DNA from: Oreocharis arfaki
Taxonomy: Eukaryota; Chordata; Aves; Passeriformes; Paramythiidae
NCBI GenBank assembly: GCA_013398015.1
Contig: VZRR01012727.1
Location: 1,651,901-1,715,900 of the forward strand
Direction of reading: 5' to 3'
DNA: 64,000 nucleotides
In this document: one piece after another, positions 11,341 to 23,437 of the stretch
Layout of the letters: each line of letters opens with the position of its first letter
Numbering within the stretch: position 1 is the stretch's first letter
The notes under the pieces: generated by a model
The model's input: only the letters and a program-made list of their open reading frames with translations
What the model was told of the DNA's origin: nothing
Database searches by the model: none
Position numbers and translations under genes: made by a program

Positions 11341-14031
11341 CTCTGCTAAAGCAGCTCAGAGGATGAGTCCGGCTCGCGTGTGCACTGACACATCGTAACA
11401 GCCCTTTTGCGTTCTTTATGCACAGCAGGAAAGCGGAGCTTTTCGTACTAAAGGTCATGAATGTTAATTTAACCTGCGGTAATCTGTTTAGCTTTTGTTT
11501 TTATCGAGTGCTAAACAAACACTATCCCAAACTGCTCAAGAGCTGGTGCAGCGGGGGCCGGCTGGAGCAAACCCACCGTCCTGTAAACACACGTAAAAAG
11601 CTTTAAATCTTCGAGTGCTTCCCGCGAGTTTGGAAAGGAAATAAAAATAACACCGTCCTTGAGAGGCTTCCAAGTCTCATTCATCTGAGAGGCACTGAGC
11701 CGCCAAATTCCCACCTACACCAAGTTTCCCTCACCAACATAGTAACACTGCAATGAAAAAGTGCATAAAATAGATTCTGTGGTACTGGGCCAAAGAAAAA
11801 ACGTCATTCTTTTCACTCTTCCTCCAGAAACTAATCATCGTATCAGCAGTTGAAAAGATGAAAAAAATTCAAGCCAATTATATATTAAACACATAAAACA
11901 GCATTAGTGCATTACTGGGGCTGAAAAATCGAATATTCAAAAGTCAGGAAATTACAAATATTAACTTCTCTAAACCAATATTGGTTTGGCTTCATTGCAC
12001 ATCCTACACACCTCACAGGACATAGATTAACTAATAATGAAACTCATAGATGTGCAACAGAAAGAACTGAATGTTGCGGCAGTAACCTTAGCTTGGGGAT
12101 TTTCTTGGGTTTCAAGTACTTACTTTCCCAGTCCACATTCTGCAGTAATTTTTTGGCTGTGTTTTAGCAGCCAGTATTTGCAACTCCCACTGAAGTAAAT
12201 GAAATTGCTTGGGGCTTTGTATCCTTAACACATAACCACGCACTTCATGTAGCTCCGGGGTTTTCTAGAAAAAAAGCATTAAATGTGAATTTTTGTATAC
12301 CATGAGAGGCTCTCACAGCAGGCAGCGTTAATTCACCCACTGCTAAATTGAACTTCTCTGGTGGGATCAGCCTGGACTAAAGAGCCAGGAGAGAGGGGAG
12401 CAATGCCCATGTCTGCTCTAGCAAGGGGACAGGAAGAGCAAGGCATCCAGCATTCAGGGATTTTGCAGAACCAAAAAAGCTCCAGCAGCACCTGGCGAAG
12501 GTACGGGAGAGAGAGCACCTAGGGAAGGATATGGGACACAATCAGTCGTGTCTGTACCTCTATCTGTCTGCCTCCCTCCTGCCCTCCCTCTCTGCCCCAA
12601 GACCTACTGTAAAGCACACAGAATTCAAAAGTTTTTTCTGCGAAAAATGGCCAATACTTTAACAAGATTGAATTTGGATCGGATGCTTATCCAAATATTG
12701 AGACATTTTACTTGTGGAAAATTTCCATTTGAGGTGTACAAGAAAGAAAAAAAAAAAAGCCATGTTTCGGGTTTTCAGTAAATCTGTATTTTGAATTACA
12801 GTAAACATTTTATAAGTCTAGTGTGAATTTGTTTCTCTCTTCTCTTAAGCTGCTGATGCTGGCCACTTTTGCAGACAGAAGCGTAGTCTGGCGGCCTGTC
12901 AAGCTGATCTACCGTGCAATTCCAGCCACTCTTGGACTGGAGTCTGTCTTGGCAGATAGGACCATTGGGTCCCTTAGATTTCATTTTATCATAATTGGAG
13001 AAAAAATAGGTAGGGTTTCTTTCCCAAAGTAAATTCATGCCTGGTCACTGGGGTGAACTGACTGCATGCAGCGACTAAACCTCGCCGGCCTGGAAGAGCA
13101 GGAAGAGTAGAGAAAGTTCAAGTTTAAAATAGAAGGCATATGAGAGAACACCCTGTTGAGATGAGGCTCACATCTCTCAGAGCTATTATTTCAGACTCTG
13201 AGAAAGCTTAAGCAGACATCTCTGCCCAGGTTACTCTTAGTTCATGTTTTCAAGACTGTTTTGCAACCACAGCAGCTTTTAATAAAAGATGATGTTTTAG
13301 GAAAGGTGTCGGTGTTCAAAACCACCTCTTGCTACTGCCTTAGTTTCAGACTTCACTTGGAAGAGGGTTAAGGAAGAAGGAAAAACTGAAAGCAAAACCT
13401 CACTGACATGCAGAAAATGGATTAATTTAGTATATTCTGAAGCTATGAGTCTAATTTACTTTTTTTTCACTCTTTGTTTTTCCTCTCCAAATTAGAACCA
13501 TGAAGCAAATGATACTTGGACTTTTCAGAGTCAGCTGTTCTACACGTAATCCAGAAGACACAAAGCCTTTTTCTTTATGTTTTGCATAGCATGAAAATGG
13601 CTGACCTCAACTTAAATTATATGTAAAAGATTAGCATAGTAACTGATATAAGAGGATTTGCTGGAGGTGGGGGAGATGAACATTTGTGTTGTAGATAGGA
13701 GCAACTGAAAAACAGGTAACTTAGAGATGAAGATTCCTACTCAGTCTTTTGTTGTAGTTTACCGGAGTGAATGTTCATTGTCATCTTTGTAGCAGTCTAA
13801 TAATGCAAAGGAGCTTTAAAACGGATACAGATACTTTCACAATTCAGCTCTTACATGCTGGCCGTAAAAGAGGACTCATGTAAATTGAATTGGACATACA
13901 AGCCTTAATTTTCTCCCAAATTTATTAATGCTTTGCAGTAAGAGGCTGGATGAAAAAATATCCAAAGGTTTTCTTCATCTGAGTCAGATAAGAGAAAATG
14001 GAAGTGCCATCAGGGCAGCTCCATCGCAAGG
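11341..14031. other. Intergenic, no gene recognised
   Basis: AT-rich sequence lies upstream of the DENND1B island. It holds one short relic of a sauropsid-type repeat at about 12181-12240 (CAACTCCCACTGAAGTAAAT) and a pyrimidine-rich patch at about 12555-12600. The frames at 12548-12781 and 12823-13032 have no recognisable similarity or splice structure and are treated as chance. Confidence 0.6.
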
Positions 14032-14500
14032 ACCATAGAATGGCCCGGGTGGGAAGGAACTTTAAAGATCATCTCGTTCCAATCGCTCTGCCATGGGCAG
14101 GGACACCTTCCACTAGACCAGGTTGCTCAGAGCCTCATCCAACCTGGCCTTGAACACTGCCAGGGATGGAGCAGCCACAGCTTCTCTGGGCAACCTGTGC
14201 CAGTGCCTCACCGCCCTCACAGCAAATAATTTCTTCCTAACACCTAATCTAAACCTACTGTCTTTCATTTTGAACCCATTCCCCCTTGCCCTGTCACTAC
14301 ATGCACCAGTAAAATGTCTCTCTCCGTGGTTTTTGTAGGCTCCCTTTAGGTCCTGGAAGGCTGCAATTCAGTCACCCCAAAGCCTTCTCTTCTCCAGGCT
14401 GAACAAACCCAATTCTCTCAGCCTTTGCTCATAGGAGAGGTGCTCCATCCCTCTGAGCAACTGGGTGGCCCTGTCTGGACTCACTCCAGCAGCACCTTGC
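14032..14500 (-). mobile_element. CR1 LINE 3' fragment, about 470 bp
   Basis: In reverse complement this is a well-preserved CR1 tail. The 3' end at about 14032 reads CCATAGAATGG on the plus strand, which is the complement of the CCATTCTATGG terminus. Next come the GGACACCTTCCACTAGACCA and CATCCAACCTGGCCTTGAAC blocks, and then the TCTTCTCCAGGCTGAACAAA and GGAGAGGTGCTCCATCCCTC blocks. The fragment fades after about 14500, where the 5' truncation probably lies. It is the least decayed CR1 copy in the window. Frames at 14123-14338 and 14425-14628 are inside or beside it and are not host genes. Confidence 0.95.
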
Positions 14501-17500
14501 ACTTCGTCTTAGGACGCCTCGTGAGATTCCCAAACCTCATGAGATTTGTTACCAACCTAACAAAACACAGAGCATACTTTCTAGTTTACAACCTAGCTCA
14601 ATATGGAAACAACAAGAGATGTAGATGAAAAACACCAAACAAAATGCCAAAACAAGCATCCACATCCTTTCTGTTAGCAATCTGCCATTCTCTGCCAAAT
14701 CAAAACCATGTGGGTTTGGGTCTATAAAAGTGGTGCAAAGCAGGGTTAAGATCTCCAAAAGGGAGATGAGAAACAGACAAGAAATGGCCACACATCATGT
14801 CACTTGGAAACGGTGGAGCAAGTAAGAGAAGATCCACGAGAAGCCAGTTACTTTTTTTAAGTTGATACTACTTCATTCACGCATGCAGTGATTTTCTTTT
14901 GGCAGGGAATGTATAAAGGGGACAGAGGGAAGGCAAAAGCACAAAACCTCTGAAGACAAAAATTATTCTCTTCAGTATTTATTAGCATGGGGGAAATTGA
15001 ATTCAAATGCAAACTGTAAGCACCCATGTTTTATGGAGGGAGATTCGCAGGGAGCACAGAAAACAGAATTTACCCTACAAAGAGATGCCACCTGATGAAA
15101 TAACAGGGTTTAGGGATCACTGACTGCATCCAACTCTGTACAGGTCTAAATCTCCCACCCAAATAACTCCAGCAAGGCTTTGAGAGGTAGAAAATCCTCA
15201 TCATCACCATAAGCTGGAGCACACATATTTTCAATTAAGGAACCTTATGTATCTCAGAATTCCTCACTAGCCAGGTACAAATCGTTTAATAGTAAAGCAT
15301 ACTACTAATAAAGTGATCTTCCTCTTCAGTGCTGCTGAATCCCATAAAGGGATTTCCTTCAGAACATTGTTAGCAGAACTTGCTGAAAGAGGTTTTTTGC
15401 CCTGGAAACACCGATGGGTTTGTCAAAAATGGCAAAATCGAAAACAATGAAGTTTCCCACTCTATGGCTATAATAAATATGTTTTAGAATACTTTGATGT
15501 GATCAGCAGTTTATACCTTGTACCAAGAATTACTTCTTCACTCACCCCTGAGTGTACTTGGGTCTGTTTTAGTCCTCCTTCCCTCAAATACGTTACAGTA
15601 GGTTTATGTTATCTCAGCAGCTATCAGTACATCTCCTGACAACATAATCAGCTCACAGACTTGGAAAGCGTCTCTTAGAATGAGAGTTTGCTCTCAACCC
15701 CATTTTAATGGAGTTGGAGGTTTGGGTTTTTTATCACCTTGTTGGAATCTTACACACCCGTCCCAAGTTGTAAACGAGTGATTGTGTCATCTCCCCTATG
15801 CAAAGTTTTCCAAACCACCAAATTCATAAATATCAATATCCCCATTAAACTTCTTAGCCATAATACTGTCATGAGACAATACTTAGAGACAAAATACTGT
15901 ACTTTAAAAGAACACTACATACCTACATTAAGTGATTTCATCATTTGGTTTCTTTAAAGATAGTCTCTTTCAAGATTTGAAATCTCTTTCAAGAAGCCTG
16001 TCAAGTTTATTAACTAAATACATATCTATAGAATATACATGTCTACAAATATTCCACATTTTTATTGAATCCTTGCATGATCATACAAATATCTTTTTAA
16101 ACTTTTCAATGTCACTTATTCAAAAGTGCACTGTAAAGAGCTTAAGTTTTCTTGCTTAAGAACAGATGATGATTTAAGGTGGACATGACCAAAAGTGGCA
16201 CCTCCCCATGGCTGGGTGAGGACCTTCGTGTGAAGCTTATGCTCTGTCATTGTTACGGTTCAGGGATGCTGCATTCCACCAGCTGTCATTGTCCTTGCAG
16301 CCAGGCTATGTGCAAAGGCTAATCTGCCCAAACACACACACCCAGGTAAACATACTCATTAATTAATCAGCAGACTCCTGGGCAGGGATCATTGCTTGGA
16401 TAGAAATGAGAATTCCCTGGCTTTCTAATCAATGTGTCCTCCTGACAAGAGGGAGAAAGCAGGTCTTCTTAATCAGGTCAGCTTTAATTACAAGTTTAAC
16501 GAAGGAGATGGAGGAACTTTTATGAACATAACTTCAAACTACAGAGCTTTGAGAGATAAGACACTTGAAAATTTAAATGTTCATGATACAGCCGTATTAG
16601 CTCAGCATTTGGTTTACTGTCACTATTTGCAAATCTTTGCAGTCTGATCCATAATACCTTTTGTTTGTTAGATTGATTTGCATCATAATCTATAGAAGAT
16701 GTGAAGTATGCATTTAGTAAGTATTTACAAGCCTTTGTAAAGTTTAACCAGACATTTGCTTTACCTATGCAGTCTGGATGCCTTATCAGTTGTTTAGATG
16801 TAAATTAATTTAGAAATTAAACATGAGTAATATTTCTATGCATATAAACTTCAATTCATCGACAATTTAGAAAATTTGGGTGGATTTCTAGTTTATTCAG
16901 ACGTGACAGCTGGCACAATCTAACAGTAGAATAAGCCACCTTTCAGGTCTGCTGCCCAAATCCAGCCTTCAGCCGGCAAATATCATGTGCTTTCCAGTGG
17001 ATGCTGATTATTCATAGGAGTGTTTGAAAACAAGGGGTGGTCTTCGCCCAGTTCCAGTTTAGATGTGAGTCAGACACCTTGCAGCCGGCCTCCCTGTTAG
17101 GAACTTCAAAGAAACGAAAGACACAAAAAAGAAAGAAGCTGTTCTCTTCTTTGCATAGAAAAAAAAATCTCCGAGAAAGGTTCAAGAAACACTGATGGCA
17201 ACATTAAGGGAATATACCCAATTCTTTCCCACACTTAATGATTATTGTGGAGATTTTTTCAGCCCCGCAGACAGTTTGCTTAAGGAAGAATTTTTCGGTG
17301 AAGCAGCAGGGTCAGGCAGCATCTTTCAATATGCATGGATTCAGGAGAAGGAAATCACTCATTCAAGTCATTTGCAAGTAAAAGTTTCTTACCAGATTGA
17401 ACGCTTTCTTGCTGAATAAATTCAGTTCTTCTCTTTAGGCGAGAATATACTCCTCATACTTCTCAAATGTATATTTTAAATGCTGCAGGTTGCAGGCTAC

Positions 17501-19261
17501 CTGATGAATCTGGTACTCATTAAAACTACAATGGAGCTTTTTTAAAAAGTTCTATTCAAAGCAGTATGAAACTGGTTTTTGTTATCAGACATAAAAATTT
17601 CATACTCTTGTAATCTTCTGAATGTGGACTTACTGTGGTCAGGCCAAATGTACATAAAATTAGGAACTGAACTTTACTAAAATGAAGATGTGTTAAAATG
17701 TCTATAGGCTGCTTTAGAAACTGTCTGCTATGTCTACCAAAAAATTTCAAACAGTGAATCATGGAATACTAAATATTAAAAGAACAGTTTCCAGCTATTT
17801 ACTTACCATGGATTAAGGCCTTCTGTATGCACTAGCATACTGACAGATGTCTTCTATGAAAATTAGTTGTTAAAAAAGCCAATCAAAAAGCTCAGCTCTA
17901 CAAAGGGTATATAATTTACAAATAGCCAATAGAGATGGTATATTTTTATATTTACTTGCATTAAAAGATTAAAAATCACTGTATGGTTTCCCCTATGAGA
18001 AGATCCTGCAGAATATCCCTAACCCTGTTCTAATGTTGTGGCTGGCATAATGGGAAGCCCTCAGTGCCAGCTTCTTTGACCAGCAATTTCTCCTTATGTT
18101 TTGTTTAGGGTGCTTTGCTCATAACCAATTCTGTGAGGTAATTCAGCAATGCCAACCTTTCTTCTTAGGAATAAGTAAATTCCCCTCTAGCAAAATGAAT
18201 TAATTTCTATTCTATAAAGGAAAAACTATATCCCTAGTATGTAGTAGTGTATGAATCCTGATGTAGGTATATGGCAGGTTTTTAAGGAAGACTTCCTACA
18301 CTGCTGTTTGTTTTAACACTTGACTGCAACACTGGATCACAGGTAAGTCACTGGAATATCAAATGCATCTTCTGCAGCTTTCTTCACTCAGAGGTGTGAT
18401 GACAACAGACCCAGTTGTCATCGTGTTAAACAGCTACAAATACTTCAGGCAAATGGTTTAAGCTCCCTGTATGCATTTGCCATTTTTGACTCACCACTGC
18501 GTCAGATACCAAAGACACAAAGCAGGTGCGGAGGTTCTAAGCACAACAGATGTGAGTGTAATCCCAGTAATTAACTAATACAATTAACTGCCATATTTAT
18601 TAGTATGCTTACTGAAGAAATTCCCAAGTTTAACATCTGGGTAAAATGAGATCAGGAGAAGGAAGTGACAGGTCTGGAACAGCAAGGCCAGTGGGCTATC
18701 CTTGGGACAGTACAGCCCTGCTGCACTAACACAGCTGATGGCTTTATTTACTGGGGTTAGTCCTGCTGCCTACCCTGGCCACTGGAGCTATAGATTCAGT
18801 TTAAGAGCAAAGAGTGGCAGGACACCATAGTGTTTGGCATTTGAGAGGTTGTGCCTGAGAGAGTTCAGAAAGATGACAGCAGCAAGCCTGTGGAGCCATC
18901 CTCACTGTTTTATTTCAGGGCTTTGCTCCTCACTGGGGGTGAAGGGAAGAGGGCTGGTAGCAGTTCTCAAGTGTTGCTGTAATTCTGCCACAGAATCAGG
19001 CCGTTTTGTTGTCAGAGTCCCAGGCAAACACAAAAATTAAATCATACTGATATGACTTATTTTGCACAGAATTTTCCATCTGTTGCTCTTCTCAACCATT
19101 CCATTAGAAAGTTGTGTTGCTTCATACTCTATTATTAACAGATGTTGGAGCAGAATAATGTGTATGTGTTCCTGAGAATTAGAAGTGTTGCTAAGTACAA
19201 ACCTCTGTCCTCGGACTTACGTTGTAACACCACACCAGAGTACCTGGCTGCCATGTGAAAT
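14501..19261. other. Intergenic, no gene recognised; one enhancer-like AT-rich stretch
   Basis: No coding exon was recognised. The interval is AT-rich. At about 16340-16880 it has a stretch without obvious repeats and with many TAAT-type and octamer-like motifs, listed separately as a candidate control element. Small frames (15739-15957, 16432-16647, 17195-17419) lack any similarity that I recognise. Confidence 0.6.
16340..16880. promoter_or_regulatory. Candidate conserved non-coding element
   Basis: This is low-repeat AT-rich text with many homeodomain-type cores: ATTAATTAATCA near 16358, TAATTA near 16489, and TTAATTTAG near 16806. An octamer ATTTGCAT is near 16676, with further TTTGCAAAT-like sites near 16625. 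It lies about 47 kb upstream of LHX9 and 5 kb from the DENND1B island. The call rests only on motif density and absence of repeats. Cross-species alignment was not possible, so it could simply be AT-rich intergenic DNA. Confidence 0.3.
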
Positions 19262-19665
19262 CTCACTTGTGGGGTGGTCCCCTCCCTTCTGGTTCCTGCT
19301 CAGAGCAGGCTGCTCAGGGCCTCATGCAGGTTGGTTCTGAGCACCTCCAAGGGTAGGGGATACCACAGCCTCCCTGGGCATCCTGCTCGCTCCGGTGTTC
19401 GACCACCCCCACAGCGAAAAAAAAAATGACTGTATCAAGACAACATTTCTCATGTTTCAACAAGTCTTCACTGCTTCTGTCCACCTCTGGGAAGAGTTGG
19501 GCTGCATCTTCTCCTCATCCCCCTCGGTAGCTGCATACACCACGGGGGCTCTCCCTGAAGCTGCCTCTCCTCAGGGCCGAACAAGCACAGTGATCTCAGC
19601 TGCTCCTCCTCCCTCAGAATCTCCAGCCACGCAGTATCTTGGCAGCCCTCCACTGGCCCTGCATT
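19262..19665 (-). mobile_element. Diverged CR1 LINE 3' fragment
   Basis: The reverse complement shows the CR1 3' region. On the plus strand the blocks are GCTGCTCAGGGCCTCATGCA with a CAGGTTGGTTCTGAGCACCTCC-like continuation, then GGGGATACCACAGCCTCCCT, then CTCTCCTCAGGGCCGAACAA, and lastly ATCTTGGCAGCCCTCCACTG. These match the order of the copy at 14032-14500 with many more substitutions, so it is an older insertion. The terminal repeat is not clear, so the left edge is approximate. Confidence 0.75.
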
Positions 19666-19794
19666 AGTGTTTCCTTTTCTTGTGATGGGGAATTCAAAAT
19701 CGGGCAGAGTAAACAAAGAGGGACTAATGCCTCCCCTTCAGAGGCTGCCTGGCCTTTTGCTCACAGAGCCTGGAGTGCTGTCAGCCTCTTCTCA

Positions 19795-20105
19795 CTGAGA
19801 GCATGTTGCTGACTCACAGTCAGCTCCTTGTCCACCAGGTCCCCCAGGTTTTATTCTGCAATACTGATTTCTGGACAGCAAATCCCCAGCCTGCAGTGCA
19901 TCAAGGCCCTGATTCAACTCCCCTTGCCAGGATTTTAGTTGGTTCAGGAGTATATTTGACTGAGTTCAAGGTCAGCCTTTTTGCTGATCTGAGCTGTTTG
20001 TTGGGAATAAAGCTAGAGACAACCTCAGCAAGGGCCTGCCTGCCTCTCCATCCCTTGGGAGCTGCTTTCAAGCTGAGGCTCTTGCACTTGGCCTCTGCCT
20101 GAGTG
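19795..20105 (-). mobile_element. Diverged CR1 LINE fragment, probably same insertion
   Basis: The block TTGTCCACCAGGTCCCCCAG, the following ATCCCCAGCCTGCA-type text, and the later CTTGCACTTGGCCTCTGCCT match, in order, internal CR1 segments that lie upstream of the tail. With the fragment at 19262-19665 this suggests one old minus-strand CR1 of about 850 bp with internal loss. Similarity fades after about 20105, although scattered traces may continue to about 20.9 kb. The frames at 19803-20102 and 19901-20209 come from this element. Confidence 0.5.
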
Positions 20106-23100
20106 ACACTGCAGCTGTGCTGCAGCTGTGTCAGTGCCCAGTCTCTTACCTCCCTGATCCTGACCTGCTGGCTTGATTTCCTGGCTTGACCTTGATGCTG
20201 CCTCATCACAACAGACTTGCCGTGTGGTCACAGGACCCAGGCTGACATTGGCCACTTTTTCCAGGCATATAAGTACAGGAAGCCCCTTTATACCCTTTAC
20301 ATCATTTGCTAATTTCAGCTCAGCTTGAGCTTTGGATTTTGCAGTTCTTTCTCTGCATTCTCAAGAAGTGTCTCTGAATACCTCCTGGGCTGCCATCTCT
20401 GCTTTCTCCTTCAGTGTGCTCCCCATGTGCATCTGAGCTGGGTCAGGACTCCCCTCTCCACCCACCACAAGTGTACTCAAGTGTTACAAGTGTAAGACAA
20501 GTAACCAAGTGTTACTCTTGCTTTAATTTCCAAATATTGCAGTAGACTTCTCTTATGCCCTACGGAGGTTGTCCTTGAAGACTGACTTGCTCTCCTGGGC
20601 CCCTTATTCCTCCAAGTCTGTTTTACATGGGGATTTGCCAAGTCTCACGGTCGTTGCAGCCAAGGCTGCCCTTGACCTTCACCTTTTCAACCAGTTCTTC
20701 CTTCTTTGTGTGTAACAGGCCCATCACCTGCCACAACAAAATGTCCTCAATACACTTCAGAAACCTCCTGGATCAGTTGTGCGTGGTCCTGTCATCATTC
20801 TAGCAGACAGGGCATTTGAAATTCTCTATGAATGCCAGGGCCTGGGATAAAGCAGCACTCAAAACAGGACTAAACAAAAATCCATCCTCATGCGCACAGC
20901 ATGTTTAGGCTCCAAATATCCCTGCAAACACTTGTGATACCAAAGAGAAACCTCATCATGCACACTACAGCACGAGTGGGAAATGCAGCTTAGAGCTGTG
21001 GTAAGCTGCAGTCAGCCAGCCAGTGTGGATGGACACAATGGGACTGCGCCTAAGAGCTCAAGACACCAAGCAAGAGAGCACCACCTTAAGTCCTGGATTT
21101 GGTGTTCACCCTAAAGAAGGACAAGATCACTACATCCTTATCACCACCACTTCTTGAAGTAGTTAATCTCTTCATGTTTCTGTCCAAACAGCATCAGAAG
21201 TAGCACATGAGATCCGATGGACTATATTGGAATACAATAGTCTTGAAATCCTCATTTCCAATGATCAATTTTTTATTTCTCTTGCAATCTCCTGAGAAAA
21301 CAAAGATAAAATTCCTCATTCAAGGACCTTTTACACATTACAATGTAATTCCACTCTATAAAATAATCCCAGGACATGTTCTTTCTGCTCTATTATCTCC
21401 TAAGTTTCTTTAATGCCAACTGTCAAACGTGGTATTTTGTATACAGGCTTCTATGACAAAGCATCATTGATGTGCATTTCAAAAAGCATTGTGAAAGCTG
21501 TTATCTATCATTCATGGTTTGCTCATCACACCTAGTATTGCTTAATAACCCTCAATTTATGTATATAAACAGGGCTGGGCCTGTTCCACTGGGTACAAAC
21601 CAGGCAATCTGAAATATGCCAAGTGAAAGCATTTCAGAGAGCTTAAAGAATATTCCTGATACTAGCATTTACACTTATAAGTATATTCTCATCTGTCACA
21701 GTCAACTGCAATTGTTTGTTCCACTCTTCCTGAAACATTCTGGACATTTTTTCCCCTCACATGATGTATAGTAAGTTTGGCAAGTGGGAAGACACAGGGA
21801 ATAGTTTTACAGAACAATACGTCATTTTTCTTTTTCACAGAACATATGTCAGGCACCATCAGACTCGGGAGATGTGATCCATATGAGAGTTCCTCAAATG
21901 TGTTACAAAATACAGTCAGAATCTTGCAAAAGGCATTTCTTTCTTCAATGTATAAACTTGGGATGACAATTTGGTATAATCAATCATTCAGTACACTTTA
22001 AAAAAAAAGAGAGAAAGAATGAACTCCTTTCCAGAGTAAAACTGTAGGGTATTTTCAGGCCTTGGTTAAGTAAATAAAACCTGGTTTGAACTGAAGGACC
22101 TCATTAGAAGACTTCCAGTTTAGCCTGGAGACATGATATACTGTGATTGCAATGTGACACAACTTAGTTTTGTAATCTACAGACTGAGTGAAAATCGTGT
22201 ACAGTACAGAGTGTTATCAATCTTCTCACATCATAGAGATGGTTTTTATGATGGATACAGTAAGGGATTCTTGAAACAGTCTGACTGCAGTGCCCATGCA
22301 CTTACCCAAACGCTTGCGATTCCCTCTGCTGTTTTCCTGAGACTGCCTCTGTTAAATGTTACCACTGAAAAATTTAAATTTCTCGTCATGCAGTCATTGA
22401 CTTGTAACAGCAGTAACCCAGAGAAGTAATAACATGTTGTGTTTTATTGTAAGATGACTTCTGGCCTGCTGAGGAAGTCAACCAATATTTTCAACGTTCA
22501 TGGGCATTGCCCATGAAGTAAATCATCTTTCGTCACACAGTTATATGGCAGAGGAACAGTCATCCACTGCCAATAAACATATTTGTCTTACCTATTTTGT
22601 TTCGGACTCATTCAGAAACAGAGAGAGCAACTTCACTGCACTTCTCACACCAAACACTTGCAGGCTTTCATTCCCTGCAACAGAAGGATCAGTGCAAACC
22701 ACCTTTAATGCAAGCAACAAACCAGCATCCCTCCAGTCCATCTGCTGCATCCAGCTACACAGGGGATCTGTATCACTTAAAATAACTACTGAAGTACAAC
22801 AGCTCTGCTTCTATAGCTACTCTTTTGCTAAACTCACCCTGCAGTTTAAAACCAAACACTAAACCAAGGTGCATTAACTAGGGACAAGCAAGGAATCCCT
22901 GTTTCCTGATGGTTGCTCACAGTTAAGTATCTAAGAGAAAGCATTTCTAGAAGCAGGCCATGAAGATGTCTGCCAACAGAGAATACTTTTCTTGATATCA
23001 TAAAATTGAAATCTGCAGTCTTCTCAGTGCTTTAGAAGCTATATTGAAAACATCTGTCCTGCAGCTGGGTTGCAAGGCAAATAGGATCCTAAACAACAGG

Positions 23101-23362
23101 GAAAAGCACTGGTTGACCTGTGACCTGCAAGATCATTGTGCTGCCTTGCTTCTTTTGCTGTCTTCTCCATCTAACACAGGGGATTTACCTCTGCAGAACC
23201 ATAAAGGAGCTAACAGGTGCCTGAAAAAGAGGCAAGGGGGCCTAAAGGATGAGTACTAGTGGTGGAAATTTTCTTAAAGCCCTCTGACAAAATAAGTTGC
23301 ACTTTCTCGTTTCCATATGGAACAGGATGCTTTTCTGTGCCAAGTAGCAGCCATGCTGTTTC

Positions 23363-23437
23363 CTACTTCTGCTTCAGCAGAAGTAGAAAAATATCTTCAA
23401 TGCAATATGATTAATTTACCTTAAAAAAGGTAAATTA
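23363..23437. repeat. Two adjacent perfect inverted repeats
   Basis: Hairpin 1 (23363-23386) has arms CTACTTCTGCT and AGCAGAAGTAG, 11 bp each, around a 2-base centre TC. Hairpin 2 (23412-23437) has arms TAATTTACCTT and AAGGTAAATTA, 11 bp each, around AAAA. Only 25 bases separate them. No transposon ends or target duplications were recognised. Without expression data they are described as inverted repeats only. Confidence 0.85.

Noticed and set aside
10263..11366. Long frames of 244-350 codons across the N gap
   Set aside because: Most of each frame is N translated as X. The rest is Pro/Arg/Gly/Ala-rich CpG-island sequence lacking stops by composition.
22500..22862. 120-codon plus-strand frame
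   Set aside because: No domain, signal or similarity is recognised. A second open frame overlaps it on the same strand, and the base composition is the same as the surrounding intergenic DNA.
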